Part shown: piece after piece, positions 33,901-43,420 of the stretch
Numbering within the stretch: the stretch's first letter is position 1
Layout: each line of letters opens with the position of its first letter
Origin: Laccaria trichodermophora
Lineage: Eukaryota > Basidiomycota > Agaricomycetes > Agaricales > Hydnangiaceae
NCBI GenBank assembly: GCA_018417955.1
Contig: JACTVC010000019.1
Span: 496,001 to 560,000 of the forward strand
Length of the DNA stretch: 64,000 nt
Reading direction: 5' to 3'
Translations under genes and position numbers: made by a program
The notes under the pieces: model-generated
What the model saw: the letters and a program-made list of their open reading frames with translations, nothing else
What the model was told of the DNA's origin: nothing
Database searches by the model: none

Positions 33901-36900
33901 TCTCTTATCTCATTCATTGGAGCTCCATCTTGGTTCATCACATTCTCTCCAGCTGATAACATGCACCCTATATCATTATACTTTGCTGATACTAAGGAAA
34001 AGTTTAGTCCATTGTTAAGAGAATATGATGAAAGATACAAATTAATTGCAAATAATCCTGTAGCTGGTGCTAGATTTTTCCACTTCATAACTGAGATGTT
34101 CATCAAGCATGTTCTTGGTGTGGGTGAAAAACATAGAGGACTATATGGAGATACAGATGCATTTTATGCAACAGTGGAACAACAGGGAAGATTGACTTTA
34201 CATTTGCATATGCTACTTTGGATCAAAGGAGCTTTAACTCCTCAGGAAATCAGAGATAAAATCATGGACCCTTTTTCATACTTTCAAAAGAAAATAGTTG
34301 AATATTTGGAGGCTGTCCATGTTGGTGAATTTATAACAGGGTCAATGGATAAGGTGAAGCACCAGGTAGATATAGAGAAAAATCAAAACAAGGATTATAA
34401 GGATCCAACTCAGACTTTACCTGAAGCACCTCCTCCATTTTGTGACTGCAATAATTGTGAAAAATGTGAAAATCTTAGCACCTGGTGGCAAGAATATGCT
34501 ATGACAGTAGATGATCTGATTCTGAGGTCTAATGTACATGATTGTGGAAGGAACAGATCAGCTAGTGAAAAAGCTGTAAAGAGGGATAGACCTACATGTA
34601 TGAATAAACAAGGAAAATGTAAAGCTAGATTTCCCAGACCATTATATGATCAGACAGAGGTGGATTCAAATACTGGGGCCTTGAATGTCAAGAAAGGAGA
34701 GGAATGGATTAATACACTATCTCCTCCAGTCACTTATCTGCTCAGATGTAACTCAGATGTAACAAGCCTTCTATCTGGAACAGCCATCAAAGCTATAGTG
34801 GCATATATCTCAGATTATGTGACTAAGCCTGGGTTAAAAACTTATGCAATATTTGATGCTATTAGGAGTGTATATGACAGAAATTCTGAAATGTTGGGAG
34901 GGTCTTTAGAAAGAAAAGAAAAGGCAAGAAAAATTGTAACACAGGCTAGCAACTGTTTAACAGCTAGAATGGAGATTGGAGGTCCTATGGCTGCTCTATA
35001 TCTATTGGGAAATCCTGATCATTATACCAGTCACAAATTTGTAGTGGTCTACTGGAAAAACTTTGTGAGGGAAGCTCTAAAACCCTTCAGATCAGAGGAA
35101 GACTTGGAAAAGGAGATACCTGAAAAACTTGTACTTCAAAAAGGCAAAGGTGAATATGTGGGCTTTTCATCAGTTCATGATTACATCTACAGACCAACAA
35201 TATTTGAAGACAAAACACTATATGAATGGGTTCAAATGTCTGCCAGATGCAAAGTAGCCAATAGCTTCCAAGAGCATGATGAAATTACAGATTCAGATGA
35301 TGAACTTGACTTGTTAGAAAAAATTGAGCAAGTCAGTACTGAAGTACTACCACAACTAGTTGATGATTCTGATGATTCTGATAATGATGGAGATGAGCTT
35401 AATATAAATAAACACTCAACTAGTATTGAAGCTGATGATAGTGATGATGAACTTGTCAGTGAAAACAGAATAACCTACCCATTTCTTAGAGACCATCCTC
35501 TCTATAAAACACATCAAGCTCAATTTAATGAGAAAAAAAGTAATGTTGTCCCCAACTTTGTTGGAGGCTCACTGCCAAGATGTGACAGAGGAGACAGAGA
35601 GTATTATTGTGCCACCATGCTTGCTTTATTCAAGCCTTGGAGAACTGGTTATGATCTGAAATCTGAGGAAGATACTTGGGATGAAACCTTCAATGACTAT
35701 GAATTCACAGTGCAACAGAGGCAATATATACAGAACTTTAATATTAGATATGAGTGTAATGATGCTAGAGATGATTTTTCTGCTCAACAAAAAAAGGGAG
35801 ATTCTGAAGGAATATTTCCCCAGTGGATGTCAAATGAGACAATGTTGGATCTTGATGAATTAAATGCATATGATGGTGCTCACTTTGGGGATGCAGAGTA
35901 TGATGAAAATGATGAAGAGAATATTCCAAATAAATATACAGCACTTGGAAAATATGGAAGAGCAAACCAAGAGCAAATGAATGCTACAAAAATTGCAATA
36001 AAAGAAGCTGGCTGGCTGGATGAATCCCCAAATGGAATAAGTGAAGTTGACAAGGAACCAATCCAACCTGATATATTACAGTCTAGTTCCAAATGGAAAG
36101 CTTCAGTTGATCAAAAAAGACAGGAGGAGTTGGCTCAAAGAAATAAAAATATCCCTGCTCAGAAAAATAGAAAAAACCAACAGATAGACCCCAATGAAAA
36201 TGATGTAAAAATTGTTGACCAATCATATCTTACGAAAGACTTCAAAGCCAAAGAAAAATCAGCACAAAGGATGATTGATAAAGTTGTAAAAAAATATTCC
36301 CTTAACAGAGAGCAAGAAAGAGCCTTTAGAATTGTTGCAAATCATGCAGTTCAACCTCAGACTGAACAATTAAAAATGTATCTGGGTGGCATGGGTGGTA
36401 CTGGAAAATCACAAGTCTTCAAAGCCCTCATTTATTTTTTTCAACAGAGAAATGAGTCTCATAGATTTATTGTGCTTGGACCAACAGGATCATCAGCTGC
36501 TCTTCTGAATGGATCAACTTATCATTCATTTTTGGGTGTGCCAATGAGTGGAATGGGTATCAGAAATGAGGCTACAAGCATTGCTCAAGTCAGAGCTAGA
36601 CTAGATGGAGTTGACTATATATTCTTAGATGAGGTATCAATGCTCTCATGCCATGACATGTATAAAATTGCTTCACAGTTAGCCAAAGCACTCAATAATT
36701 TTGATAAGCCATATGGTGGAATTAATATGATATTTGCTGGTGATTTTGCTCAACTGCCCCCTGTTGGTGGTCAATCTCTATACAGTCACTCAGTTGGGAC
36801 ACAAGTCCATTCAGGCTTGAAGCCAGGTGGTCAAGAAGCAGCTGTAGGAAAAGCTCTCTGGCATCAGGTTACAACTGTAGTGATACTTAGAGAGAATATG

Positions 36901-37821
36901 AGGCAGAAAACTCAGACTCCCCAAGATGCATCTCTGAGAAAAGCATTGGTCAATATGAGATATGGAAATTGTACTGCTGAGGACATTAAATTTTTGAGAA
37001 CTCTTCAAGCCAGTAAAAAGCCAGGAAGACCTAACATTGCTTCAAAGGAATTCAGAAATGTGGCAATTATATGTGGAAGACACACACAAAAAGATCAAAT
37101 TAATCAAATGGGGTGTGAAAGATTTGCTAAAGAGACAGGCCAAAAATTGACCCATTTTTACTCTGTAGATAAGTGGGGAAAGGGTGCTGATCCAGCTAAT
37201 AAAACAAAGTGGGGAAAATCAAAGGCTGCTTCAAAATTAAAGCACAAGTCAAATGAAATTGACTTTGATGATCAACATCAAATCTGGAATGTCAGACATG
37301 GATCGACTGAACACTTTGCTGGAAAGCTTTCACTCTGCCTTGGAATGCCTGTGATGATCAGAAATAATGATGCAACTGAGCTGTGCATAACAAAAGGTCA
37401 AGAAGGATTTGTAGTTGGATGGCAGGCAAAGAAAGGTCCACATGGAAAGAGAATACTGGACACTCTATTTGTAAAATTAGATAAGCCTTCAAAAACCATT
37501 CAAATACCTGGGCTTCCAGAAAATGTTGTGCCTTTAGTTAAGGGAACTAAAACTATTACATGTACATTCCCTAGTGACCTGAAGGAGTCTATAGAAAGAC
37601 AACAAGTTTGGGTTCTACCTAATTTTGCAATGACAGATTATGCAGCTCAAGGAAAACTAGACCATACAATGTTGTCCATCTCAACAGCTGCCATACTCAT
37701 ATGTCTTACTACACTTGCCTCTCCAGAAGTGCAAGTGCAGCTGGAACTATCATTCTACAAGGCTTTGAGCCCAGCATTGTTACTAGAGGATGTGCAAAAT
37801 ATCTTAGACAGGAACTTCTAG
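30931..37821 (+). CDS. Helentron Rep-helicase protein, right copy
   Basis: Its 2296 residues are identical in sequence to the left copy's product. It should nick and transfer single strands through the HUH motif (HLH, residues 1091-1093) and the tyrosine pair (1292, 1296), and unwind DNA through the PIF1-type helicase (Walker A 1819-1827, Walker B around 1898). The reading frame leaves the helicase pattern after QGK (2242), at the AAAA run 37653-37656, where the related copy at 53635-56250 has five A. This costs the terminal helicase motif. The first in-frame ATG is at about 31120; an alternative is an exon starting with ATG at 30884 spliced to 30950 over a very short 32-nt intron. The two repeat-rich zones vary between copies: the fragment at 44129-45194 has a different order of PFMVER units. 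Confidence 0.85.
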   Translation: MIICNLGLSNLLDLLHWDQGSFGNYLDSSEVDYNHSPWAPSIVIDLNPSPLAANHLVEPLPFNMVERKIHKLYTHPFVVERQGLLALYTLPFMVERHGLLAFNTLPFMVERHNKYALPFMVEGTDIAYPNMRYDDIYRHTSGVSPLHWNAQSSWSETLILKNDGFSTCVELSSELCKSDYTFSEYLDLKLHKLWLHLRSSPLLELYVRAFLTLLRLFTIISQRDLVAVKCQELDLKLKRNILRSHDFATLMKRIDGCSTILNFANYIVYLIIFHHVSALQYFKFSTKITKNWCIMILALSVVFFLELDLPGFKPTQSFNPHNDLVTKNEILGGGSAGIFSAEKLSSFAMNEVNTGGMYKYADYVPESEVHTLKSIKSPTLLCKMPLTELISHLSIPNLKFIAQCHNIKIHSKSKSLEIQSIIESHKCKSCKEYVEIFEFIEEKDKTEKKKAINLNKSKKYQEKSPEKYKASHLEAVKKHQGKSPEKYKASHLEAVKKHQEKNQENYKVLNLEAVKKYQNKSLNPEFPPSAPSQKLLHQIFTDFCEDIDSNQFEESGCAVCGQLTPSSTLKKLSEMNLNLDILIQDGVTQVERQSSMDPLSDIEGPVLDSNLDSICQTCYKAVSKGKIPLLALANGKWIGKVPPQLLDLSFAEQLLVARVRHNRCLVRVSSGMHKMRANAISFSNPTPKIYDILPPPIEEMDEVLAFIYTGPCKPTKSDFERTPLLVRHKKVAAALEWLKLNHCDYFDLEISYKNLREYPEDSPPVVVDFRESSSNKDPESTAINDIEEETGTETGQCPFVVHGLTGEEYSTKSLKALKAIALQHLTSNKKILAVGHAQEPESLYNNPQLFPQMFPWLFPYGLGGIGNTLQKGRLSEIKHKRHLLMYHDKRFQKDSHFALIAFNHEQIKQSTSSGYLLAETPKFDNISKRLMDVDVEVLSDLIQRMEDGERVKPETDEESLCFQLIKDLDHVSGRVQGSTTTKKYMRNEIWSLISFIGAPSWFITFSPADNMHPISLYFADTKEKFSPLLREYDERYKLIANNPVAGARFFHFITEMFIKHVLGVGEKHRGLYGDTDAFYATVEQQGRLTLHLHMLLWIKGALTPQEIRDKIMDPFSYFQKKIVEYLEAVHVGEFITGSMDKVKHQVDIEKNQNKDYKDPTQTLPEAPPPFCDCNNCEKCENLSTWWQEYAMTVDDLILRSNVHDCGRNRSASEKAVKRDRPTCMNKQGKCKARFPRPLYDQTEVDSNTGALNVKKGEEWINTLSPPVTYLLRCNSDVTSLLSGTAIKAIVAYISDYVTKPGLKTYAIFDAIRSVYDRNSEMLGGSLERKEKARKIVTQASNCLTARMEIGGPMAALYLLGNPDHYTSHKFVVVYWKNFVREALKPFRSEEDLEKEIPEKLVLQKGKGEYVGFSSVHDYIYRPTIFEDKTLYEWVQMSARCKVANSFQEHDEITDSDDELDLLEKIEQVSTEVLPQLVDDSDDSDNDGDELNINKHSTSIEADDSDDELVSENRITYPFLRDHPLYKTHQAQFNEKKSNVVPNFVGGSLPRCDRGDREYYCATMLALFKPWRTGYDLKSEEDTWDETFNDYEFTVQQRQYIQNFNIRYECNDARDDFSAQQKKGDSEGIFPQWMSNETMLDLDELNAYDGAHFGDAEYDENDEENIPNKYTALGKYGRANQEQMNATKIAIKEAGWLDESPNGISEVDKEPIQPDILQSSSKWKASVDQKRQEELAQRNKNIPAQKNRKNQQIDPNENDVKIVDQSYLTKDFKAKEKSAQRMIDKVVKKYSLNREQERAFRIVANHAVQPQTEQLKMYLGGMGGTGKSQVFKALIYFFQQRNESHRFIVLGPTGSSAALLNGSTYHSFLGVPMSGMGIRNEATSIAQVRARLDGVDYIFLDEVSMLSCHDMYKIASQLAKALNNFDKPYGGINMIFAGDFAQLPPVGGQSLYSHSVGTQVHSGLKPGGQEAAVGKALWHQVTTVVILRENMRQKTQTPQDASLRKALVNMRYGNCTAEDIKFLRTLQASKKPGRPNIASKEFRNVAIICGRHTQKDQINQMGCERFAKETGQKLTHFYSVDKWGKGADPANKTKWGKSKAASKLKHKSNEIDFDDQHQIWNVRHGSTEHFAGKLSLCLGMPVMIRNNDATELCITKGQEGFVVGWQAKKGPHGKRILDTLFVKLDKPSKTIQIPGLPENVVPLVKGTKTITCTFPSDLKESIERQQVWVLPNFAMTDYAAQGKLDHTMLSISTAAILICLTTLASPEVQVQLELSFYKALSPALLLEDVQNILDRNF

Positions 37822-38975
37822 ATGAAATTACCAGGCTTAGATATGAAGGATCACTTCCTCCTTGTATTGTAGGATACACACGCAATTCATTAATCAGAAA
37901 TTTTCAAAACTGGAAAGGTACAGTATATGTTCCAGAGAAAACAGATGCATCTTTGAGGTGGAGTGAAAGTGATCCAATGGATATACTACCTGTGGTCACA
38001 GACAGTCCATGGAAGATAATTAAGAGAGGCAAAGATAAGAAAGCAGAGCAACCCAAGAAAGCTTCAACATTTGTCCCAGCTAAGGGATCAGTTGCAGTCA
38101 AGCATAAGCTGGATGATGATGATGAGATTAATATAAAGAAAAAGAGTAAAAAAATACTGAAGCCTAAGTCTGGCATCAAGTTGGGACTTCAATGGGATGG
38201 TATAAATTACAGTTGTGCATATGATAGCTTATTTGTGATTTTATATCATATTTGGAACATAGATCCTCTAAGGTGGACTACAAATTTTACAGAGATCAAC
38301 CAAGATTATTTAGGTGCATTGGCAGCTGGTTTCAACAAGGTGCTTGAAGGAACACTTACTTTAGAAGATGTAAGAGATGAACTTAGACATGATCTTCATA
38401 ATTTAGATCCTATCAAATTTCCTATGGGCAAAACAGGAGCTAGTGTTGGACAACTTACATTTGAAATGCTTAAGTATGAAAAAAATAATGCAGTAGCTGA
38501 AATAATATGTTCAGACTGTGGAAATGCATATGAAGTAGATGATACACTGGGATATGTTCTACATGCATCTGACCCTATACCAGCATCAACTTCAAAATGG
38601 ATAGGATCAATTCAAAAGCCATCTACAGAAATATGTGGGGGTTGCTCAGGTGAAATGATTGAGCATGTATCCTATGCAGAGGTTCCAAAGATTATCATCC
38701 TGGAGTACCCATACTGTAATACTGAAACTAGTCACAAGGTAAAGTTTGTAGTAAATGGAGAAGAAGTCTTACTGAGCCTGAGAGGGATCATATACCATGG
38801 AGATAATCATTTCACCTCTAGAGTTGTTTCATATGAAGGTAAAGTTTGGTTCCATGATGGGATAACCACCAAAAATAGGTGTATAGAAGATGGGCAGATA
38901 GATGATAAAAGCAATAATGATCTTAGATACTATGAAGATCAGGAACTTGTTTTAGCTGTATATTCTCAACATTAA
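37701..38975 (+). CDS. USP-like cysteine peptidase domain, second frame of the Helentron protein, right copy
   Basis: Identical to the product of 4741-6015. It overlaps the Rep-helicase frame (ending 37821) by 121 bp in another frame. Helicase motif VI (YYTCLSRS) is at its start; the Cys box NYSCAYDS, two CxxC pairs and His box GDNHFTSR are those of a USP-fold deubiquitinase. If it is reached at all it needs a -1 shift at the A-run, reinitiation, or a product from another copy. Known Helentrons in other lineages often carry an OTU-type cysteine protease; here the motifs look USP-like instead, which is an inference from motif layout only. Confidence 0.75.
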   Translation: MSYYTCLSRSASAAGTIILQGFEPSIVTRGCAKYLRQELLDEITRLRYEGSLPPCIVGYTRNSLIRNFQNWKGTVYVPEKTDASLRWSESDPMDILPVVTDSPWKIIKRGKDKKAEQPKKASTFVPAKGSVAVKHKLDDDDEINIKKKSKKILKPKSGIKLGLQWDGINYSCAYDSLFVILYHIWNIDPLRWTTNFTEINQDYLGALAAGFNKVLEGTLTLEDVRDELRHDLHNLDPIKFPMGKTGASVGQLTFEMLKYEKNNAVAEIICSDCGNAYEVDDTLGYVLHASDPIPASTSKWIGSIQKPSTEICGGCSGEMIEHVSYAEVPKIIILEYPYCNTETSHKVKFVVNGEEVLLSLRGIIYHGDNHFTSRVVSYEGKVWFHDGITTKNRCIEDGQIDDKSNNDLRYYEDQELVLAVYSQH

Positions 38976-39040
38976 ATTAGAACTTTGTCTTGATAATTTA
39001 ACATTAAAATAGAATTCTAGATTAATATCTTTAGAACATT

Positions 39041-39190
39041 GAATGCAAGCCACATTAATTTGAAGCAAATGATTATAAAGAATTGTAAATAAATGTCAAA
39101 TGATTTTACAATTTTTTAGACATTGTTACTGTAACATTATTTACAATCTCTTCACACTAATTTGGTTTAAGTTAATGTGGCTTGCATCCA
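39041..39190 (+). other. Long imperfect stem-loop in Helentron 3' untranslated region
   Basis: It starts ATGCAAGCCACATTAATTTG and ends with the partner TTAATGTGGCTTGCATCC, with additional internal pairing. It lies 66 bp after the stop codon at 38975. Confidence 0.55.
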
Positions 39191-39268
39191 TTGTTAATGA
39201 AAATGTTAAAGTATGCCTTTTAAAAAAAAACTTACTCTACATATTTTTCAGCATTGGAGGTCCATGGG

Positions 39269-39313
39269 AAGGACTCATACATGCCATGCAAAGCACTGGC
39301 CCACACCCACAAG
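39269..39313 (+). other. Helentron 3' terminus: inverted repeat plus hairpin
   Basis: AAGGACTCATA (39269-39279) is the inverse complement of the 5' end TATGAGTCCTT (29293-29303). It is followed by the hairpin 39283-39300 and the terminal CCACACCCACAAG. Independent 3' ends at 4403, 46372, 56714 and 56921 share this order, each followed by T and then unrelated sequence. Confidence 0.8.
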
Positions 39314-39314
39314 T

Positions 39315-40233
39315 TGTCAACATCAGGTAATTCCACTATGTATTTGTGGATGTCAGGATTAGTCGAGACTGGTGACGACGGCACAGAAGTATGTTGGTAT
39401 TTCAACATGAATCTTTGTGCCATGCTCAATCGGCTTGTTAAGCAGACCCAAGAGGTGTGTAGCTGACTAGTGGTTTCCGCTCCTCCTAGTACTTTCAATA
39501 GAGTGTCTTCGGGATCCACCTGAAAATATTTCTCCCTTTCCTCAATCATTCCTGCCATATGTTGTATATATACTTGAAGCTCATTCACTGTACGGATGAT
39601 TTGTTCTAGAAGAGGCTTCTGAACCATATAATGTTGTGTTGGATTGCTAGGTCCCCTATCTACTACCTCGTCTCGGGCGAGCGAGGGTTTAGTAGCATAA
39701 TACACTACTCGAGATTGAGTGGATTTTGAAGATTCTCCTTCGCTACAGTATTCCAACCATAGGTTGTACATAGGGGAGAGCGAATACCTGTTCTCCATAC
39801 CTCTGCACGTGAATTGAGAGGGGTGTGGTGTCGAGACACTCTCTGTCTCTAGTGTGCTTGCGTTGGCGTCGACTTCAAAGGCTGTATTGGCCATTGTGTT
39901 GTTGTCGGATTGACTGAGTAGCATCTGGGGTTGCAGAGAGCTTGAAGGAGGAGCTACGAAGACTGGGGCTCTCTCTGCCGTGTGTGAGGAGAGGGGGTCT
40001 GTCTCAAACGTCTGGGGACTTGCCCAAGCCTTTTTTTTTCCTTCTACTTTATACGATCTCTCCGTTAAACTTTCTTTAGGCGTAGTTAGTGAACCCTCTG
40101 CCGTCACTGGACTGGTAGCAACGGTTGGGGCGGAAACCGCTTGTGTAGTTGGTTTGTGGGATCCGGGGGGTAGTTTGCTTCCGTCGGTGATGTTTAGACG
40201 ACACGCAAGTGAAGTTGAAGTTGATGATGACAA
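39315..40233 (-). pseudogene. 5' part of the host-type gene interrupted by the right Helentron
   Basis: An open minus-strand frame of about 306 codons begins MSSSTSTSLACRLNITDG and runs to the Helentron junction at IHKYIVELPDVD. Beyond it, the last residues before the stop (LWVWASALHGMYESF...) come from the Helentron 3' end and are not part of the original gene. The N-terminal half is Ser/Thr/Pro-rich and low complexity; the second half (PLLEQIIRTVNELQVYIQHM... MIEEREKYFQVDPED) looks helical. No known domain was recognised. Another frame on the plus strand (39980-40477) is an alternative for part of this interval. The partner half is 28579-29292. Confidence 0.45.
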
Positions 40234-41027
40234 CGATCATGATGAAACATTGTGTGGCTGTTTTCCGAACATCTCCGAATCCGTGAAGGAATGGAATGCG
40301 TCGGCATCGGATACGTCGTGTAGAGTTGAATTGTATGGGGACTCGGATGTTGAATGGGGTAAACGCGAAGGTGAAGAGCATACAATAGAAGAGTCGTCTT
40401 TCAGTATGAAAAAATTGTTAGGAAAATTGATACTCGCCAGTTTGGTAGACGAGATCCCACAGTGTCCACCTTTGTGAGGGTCAAACTGTGTCTACCGTCG
40501 TGAAACCCAAAAGTCTGATGAGTGAAGGTGTGATGACCCATGATTGAGTCGATCTAGATGAGTACTGTCGGTCTTGGATATGTTTCGAAGTCAACGTCAA
40601 CCGTAGACTCGATGATATCCGTCCTCTTCAAGTCAACCTTTCAGAGGATACCGTGGACTCTAACACGCAAATTACCTAGCTCAGAGTTGTGAGGGCCAGT
40701 AGTACGGCAACTTGGAACCTGAGGGTAGGTAGATGATGGTGAAAAAGATACTGTATTCGAGCAGTTGTGACGTGTCAACTAAGTACAACATGAGAATAGA
40801 TGACAAAGAAAATAAAACTAAAGGCGTAAGTATAAAGCATCGTGTAAACTGCAAAGGATGAAGGAGTCAAACAAGTGGATATCCATGGTATGTTACAGTT
40901 CTATCTTCATATAAATCGGACTTGTAGCTAACTATTTTGGTCTAGATACTGTAATATGGATTATCTCATTTTCTCAGCCCTTGTGGGCATCCTTTTACCA
41001 TGGATATTCATCACATACGACATTGGT
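40234..41027. other. Upstream region, no convincing gene
   Basis: GC content is intermediate and stops occur in all frames after about 40480. Two inverted 11-mers (TATCCATGGTA near 40881 and TACCATGGATA near 40996) bracket about 100 bp and may mark a tiny MITE or a stem. The third Helentron starts at 41028. Confidence 0.5.
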
Positions 41028-41980
41028 TATGAGTCCTTACGAGCTTACAAGTAAGACTCATTCTTTATCAACTGAGGACTTAGGCAAATTTTTCATTGAT
41101 TGATTGATTGATTCATTTACCTTTCATCACCATGGGAACCTTTTCCCTTGAACAGAAAAATAGCAACAAAATCAGCAAAAAAATGGCAAAAAATCAGAAT
41201 ATTGCTTAGTAAGTTGGGGAGGCTGTGTTCAGGGTTCAGGGTTCATATCCAAATATAGAAAGCTGTCTGAAAAATGGAAACAGATAGGTAGAGAAGCAGC
41301 AAAAAGCAAAATAAGCATGATATTCACCATTGCCATGATATGAAGGGGCTGTGTTCAGGGTTCAGGGTCCATATCTAAAAATAGAACAAAGCCAGAAAGA
41401 TTGTGTAAAATGATTATCAAATACACCAAAAAAGGGGGAGAAAAATAGGAATGATATTTGCTGTTGTCATGATGTTGAAGGGGCTGAGGGGCTGTGTTCA
41501 GGGTCCATATCTAAATATAGACAGAGCAAAAAAAAACAACTCAGAGACAATAGCTGGAAAATGAGGAAAAAGTGAAGAAACTTGTAGACAGTAATTTCTT
41601 CATCATTTTCTAGCTATATTTGGGTAGATTCCCATATTTGGAAGTGTATCCTGGACCCTGAATACAACCTCTCCAATAGTATAGCAACATCAAATATCAG
41701 AAATGTGATTATATCATCTGACTAGCCTTCTTTCTTATGCAGATATGGGTCAAAATACACGACTATTTTCAAAAAGTGTCCAATTTTTTCAGTATTTTGT
41801 GTTTTTTCTCAATAAGGAAAGATCTGTGTGACATTATTTATATATATCTGTAAAGCTAAGCAAAGTGGCTACAATTGTTGTTAATAAAGCTAAGTGAGAG
41901 GCTGTGTTTCTGGTACTGTGGGAAATTTGACCCAAAAAGGAAATTAGTGACAGTTTTATAGAGCATGCTGTTATATTTCT

Positions 41981-43420
41981 GAGGTCTTAGCAGTGCCCCC
42001 CCTATTCCTGCAGGAATCCAGTCATTCCGGTGGAATGGAATTTAGCAGAAGGCCCTGCTAAATTATTTATTCTGGTGTTTTCCATTCCAGTGGAATTCTG
42101 GTGGATTCCGGAATGTACACCAGAATGTTCCCTGGAATGGTCTTCCCTGGAATGGGCAGGAATAGCATTCCCCGGAATGGGCAGGAACTGCAATCTGGTT
42201 ATTTTATTGTTTTGTTATATATTATAGTTTATTTATTTTCAATGGATAACAAACAATGCTTGTTTGGCACACACTGCTCACCAAACACGGCCACCCTCTC
42301 CTTCCACCACCACCACTATGCTCGTCACCACCGCCAAACACACCCGTTGCCACCACTGCTCGTTGTGACCACCACAAACCCCTTCACTCAATGCCATCTG
42401 CATCCGTCACCCATGCCCACCAACGATGTGTCAACCAACGGACGATGACAGACAACAATGACATGGCACCACCAAAAACACTGCCAGCACCCCCGAAAAC
42501 ACCCCAGCACCCACAAAAAGCCCACACTGCCCACGAAAATGTCTTAGCACCCACCATAAACCACCCACACCCACCAAAAACAGCCAGTGCATATTGAATA
42601 ACACGAAATAATGCCCCTGGACACAAAACGACACCCAACGGACTCAAAACGACACCCAATGGACACGAAACGACCCCCAATGGACACAAGACGATGCCCA
42701 ACGGATGGGAAACAACACCCAGTGCCCATAGAACAACCATGAACGTCGACATCAGGACGACCAACGACAATGATGCCCATGCCCACGTGTCCACGCCAGA
42801 TGAGAGGACAACGTGTCAACGCCAATGCAACGATGTCCACGCCAACACCACCATGTCAACAACCATACATGAATGAAAATGGGGTGACAACGAGCCTATG
42901 AGAGTGAGCTTGCTATGTGAGCATGTCTTTCCCCCTCTCATACCACCCCCTCCCCCTCCCTCACTCCCTATTTCTATCACTCCACCTCATTCCCCTCCCT
43001 CCCCTCCCCCCTTCCCTTCCCTACCCCTCCACCCCTCCCCTCTCCATCACTCCCCCCTGTCCACCACTCCCTCCCTTCCTCCACAACTCTCCCCTCCTTC
43101 CTACCCCTTTCCTTGTCTATTCCTTGTCCCTACCCCTTTCCTTCCCCACTGCCTTGTCTTTCACCCACCCCCTTTCCCTGTCTCTACCCCACTGTCCCCC
43201 CTTCTTTAAATATAGACTCTGTTAATTTGTAATAAAATACATCCCATGTCTTTGAATACATTCAATACATTACAATTCAAGCTATCAACTTCAAATTTAT
43301 CAGGAAAAGTGGTCAGAATGATGTTGGAGTTGAATAAACACATCTTAAGTCACATGACTTGTAAATTCCTGTGGAATGACAGGATTCCTGCAGGAATAGG
43401 TGGGGCACTGTAAAGTACTG
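41981..43420. mobile_element. Non-autonomous hAT-like element, 1.44 kb, with 8-bp target duplication
   Basis: ATATTTCT occurs at 41973-41980 and again at 43421-43428, where the intact Helentron has it once, so this is a target-site duplication. Ends: GAGGTCTTAGCAGTGCCCC on the left and, inverted, CAGTACTTTACAGTGCCCC on the right; an 8-bp duplication and CAG-type ends fit hAT. Next to both ends lies ATTCCTGCAGGAAT, and the left arm has many GGAATG/TCCGGAATG words (42010-42190). The interior is low complexity: CCACCA-rich, ACACCCAACGGACA-like repeats (42600-42720) and a polypyrimidine tract (about 42920-43205). No transposase seen. Confidence 0.8.

Larger units (their letters stand above)
29293..39313 (+). 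mobile_element. Full-length Helentron (Helitron2-type), right copy
   Basis: The 5' end TATGAGTCC is at 29293, preceded by T (29292). The 3' end CACAAG is at 39313, followed by T (39314). It is the mirror copy of 4403-14423 and essentially identical in nucleotides, including coding defects. Flanks differ from the left copy: this one sits in a minus-strand host-type gene whose parts are at 28579-29292 and 39315-40233. Near-identity of two copies with unrelated flanks means recent transposition or gene conversion. Confidence 0.88.

Noticed and set aside
29293..39313. Canonical Helitron ends (5' TC, 3' CTRR, A|T target)
   Set aside because: All ends seen are TATGAGTCC and ACAAG with T|T flanks, which fits Helentron/Helitron2 elements instead.
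4402..39314. One giant inverted duplication or cruciform centred at 21858
   Set aside because: The symmetric parts end exactly at Helentron termini, the outer and inner flanks are unrelated, and each end shows its own T|T target. Two separate insertions in opposite orientation explain the symmetry.
39980..40477. Plus-strand 165-codon frame opposite the interrupted gene
   Set aside because: It overlaps the longer minus-strand frame that runs up to the Helentron junction. I cannot fully exclude that the distal acidic part (after 40190) is real coding sequence of another gene.
42256..42840. Frames in the hAT-like element interior on both strands
   Set aside because: CCA-rich and tandemly repetitive DNA lacks stops by composition; peptides are His/Pro/Thr or Val/Gly/Cys low complexity.
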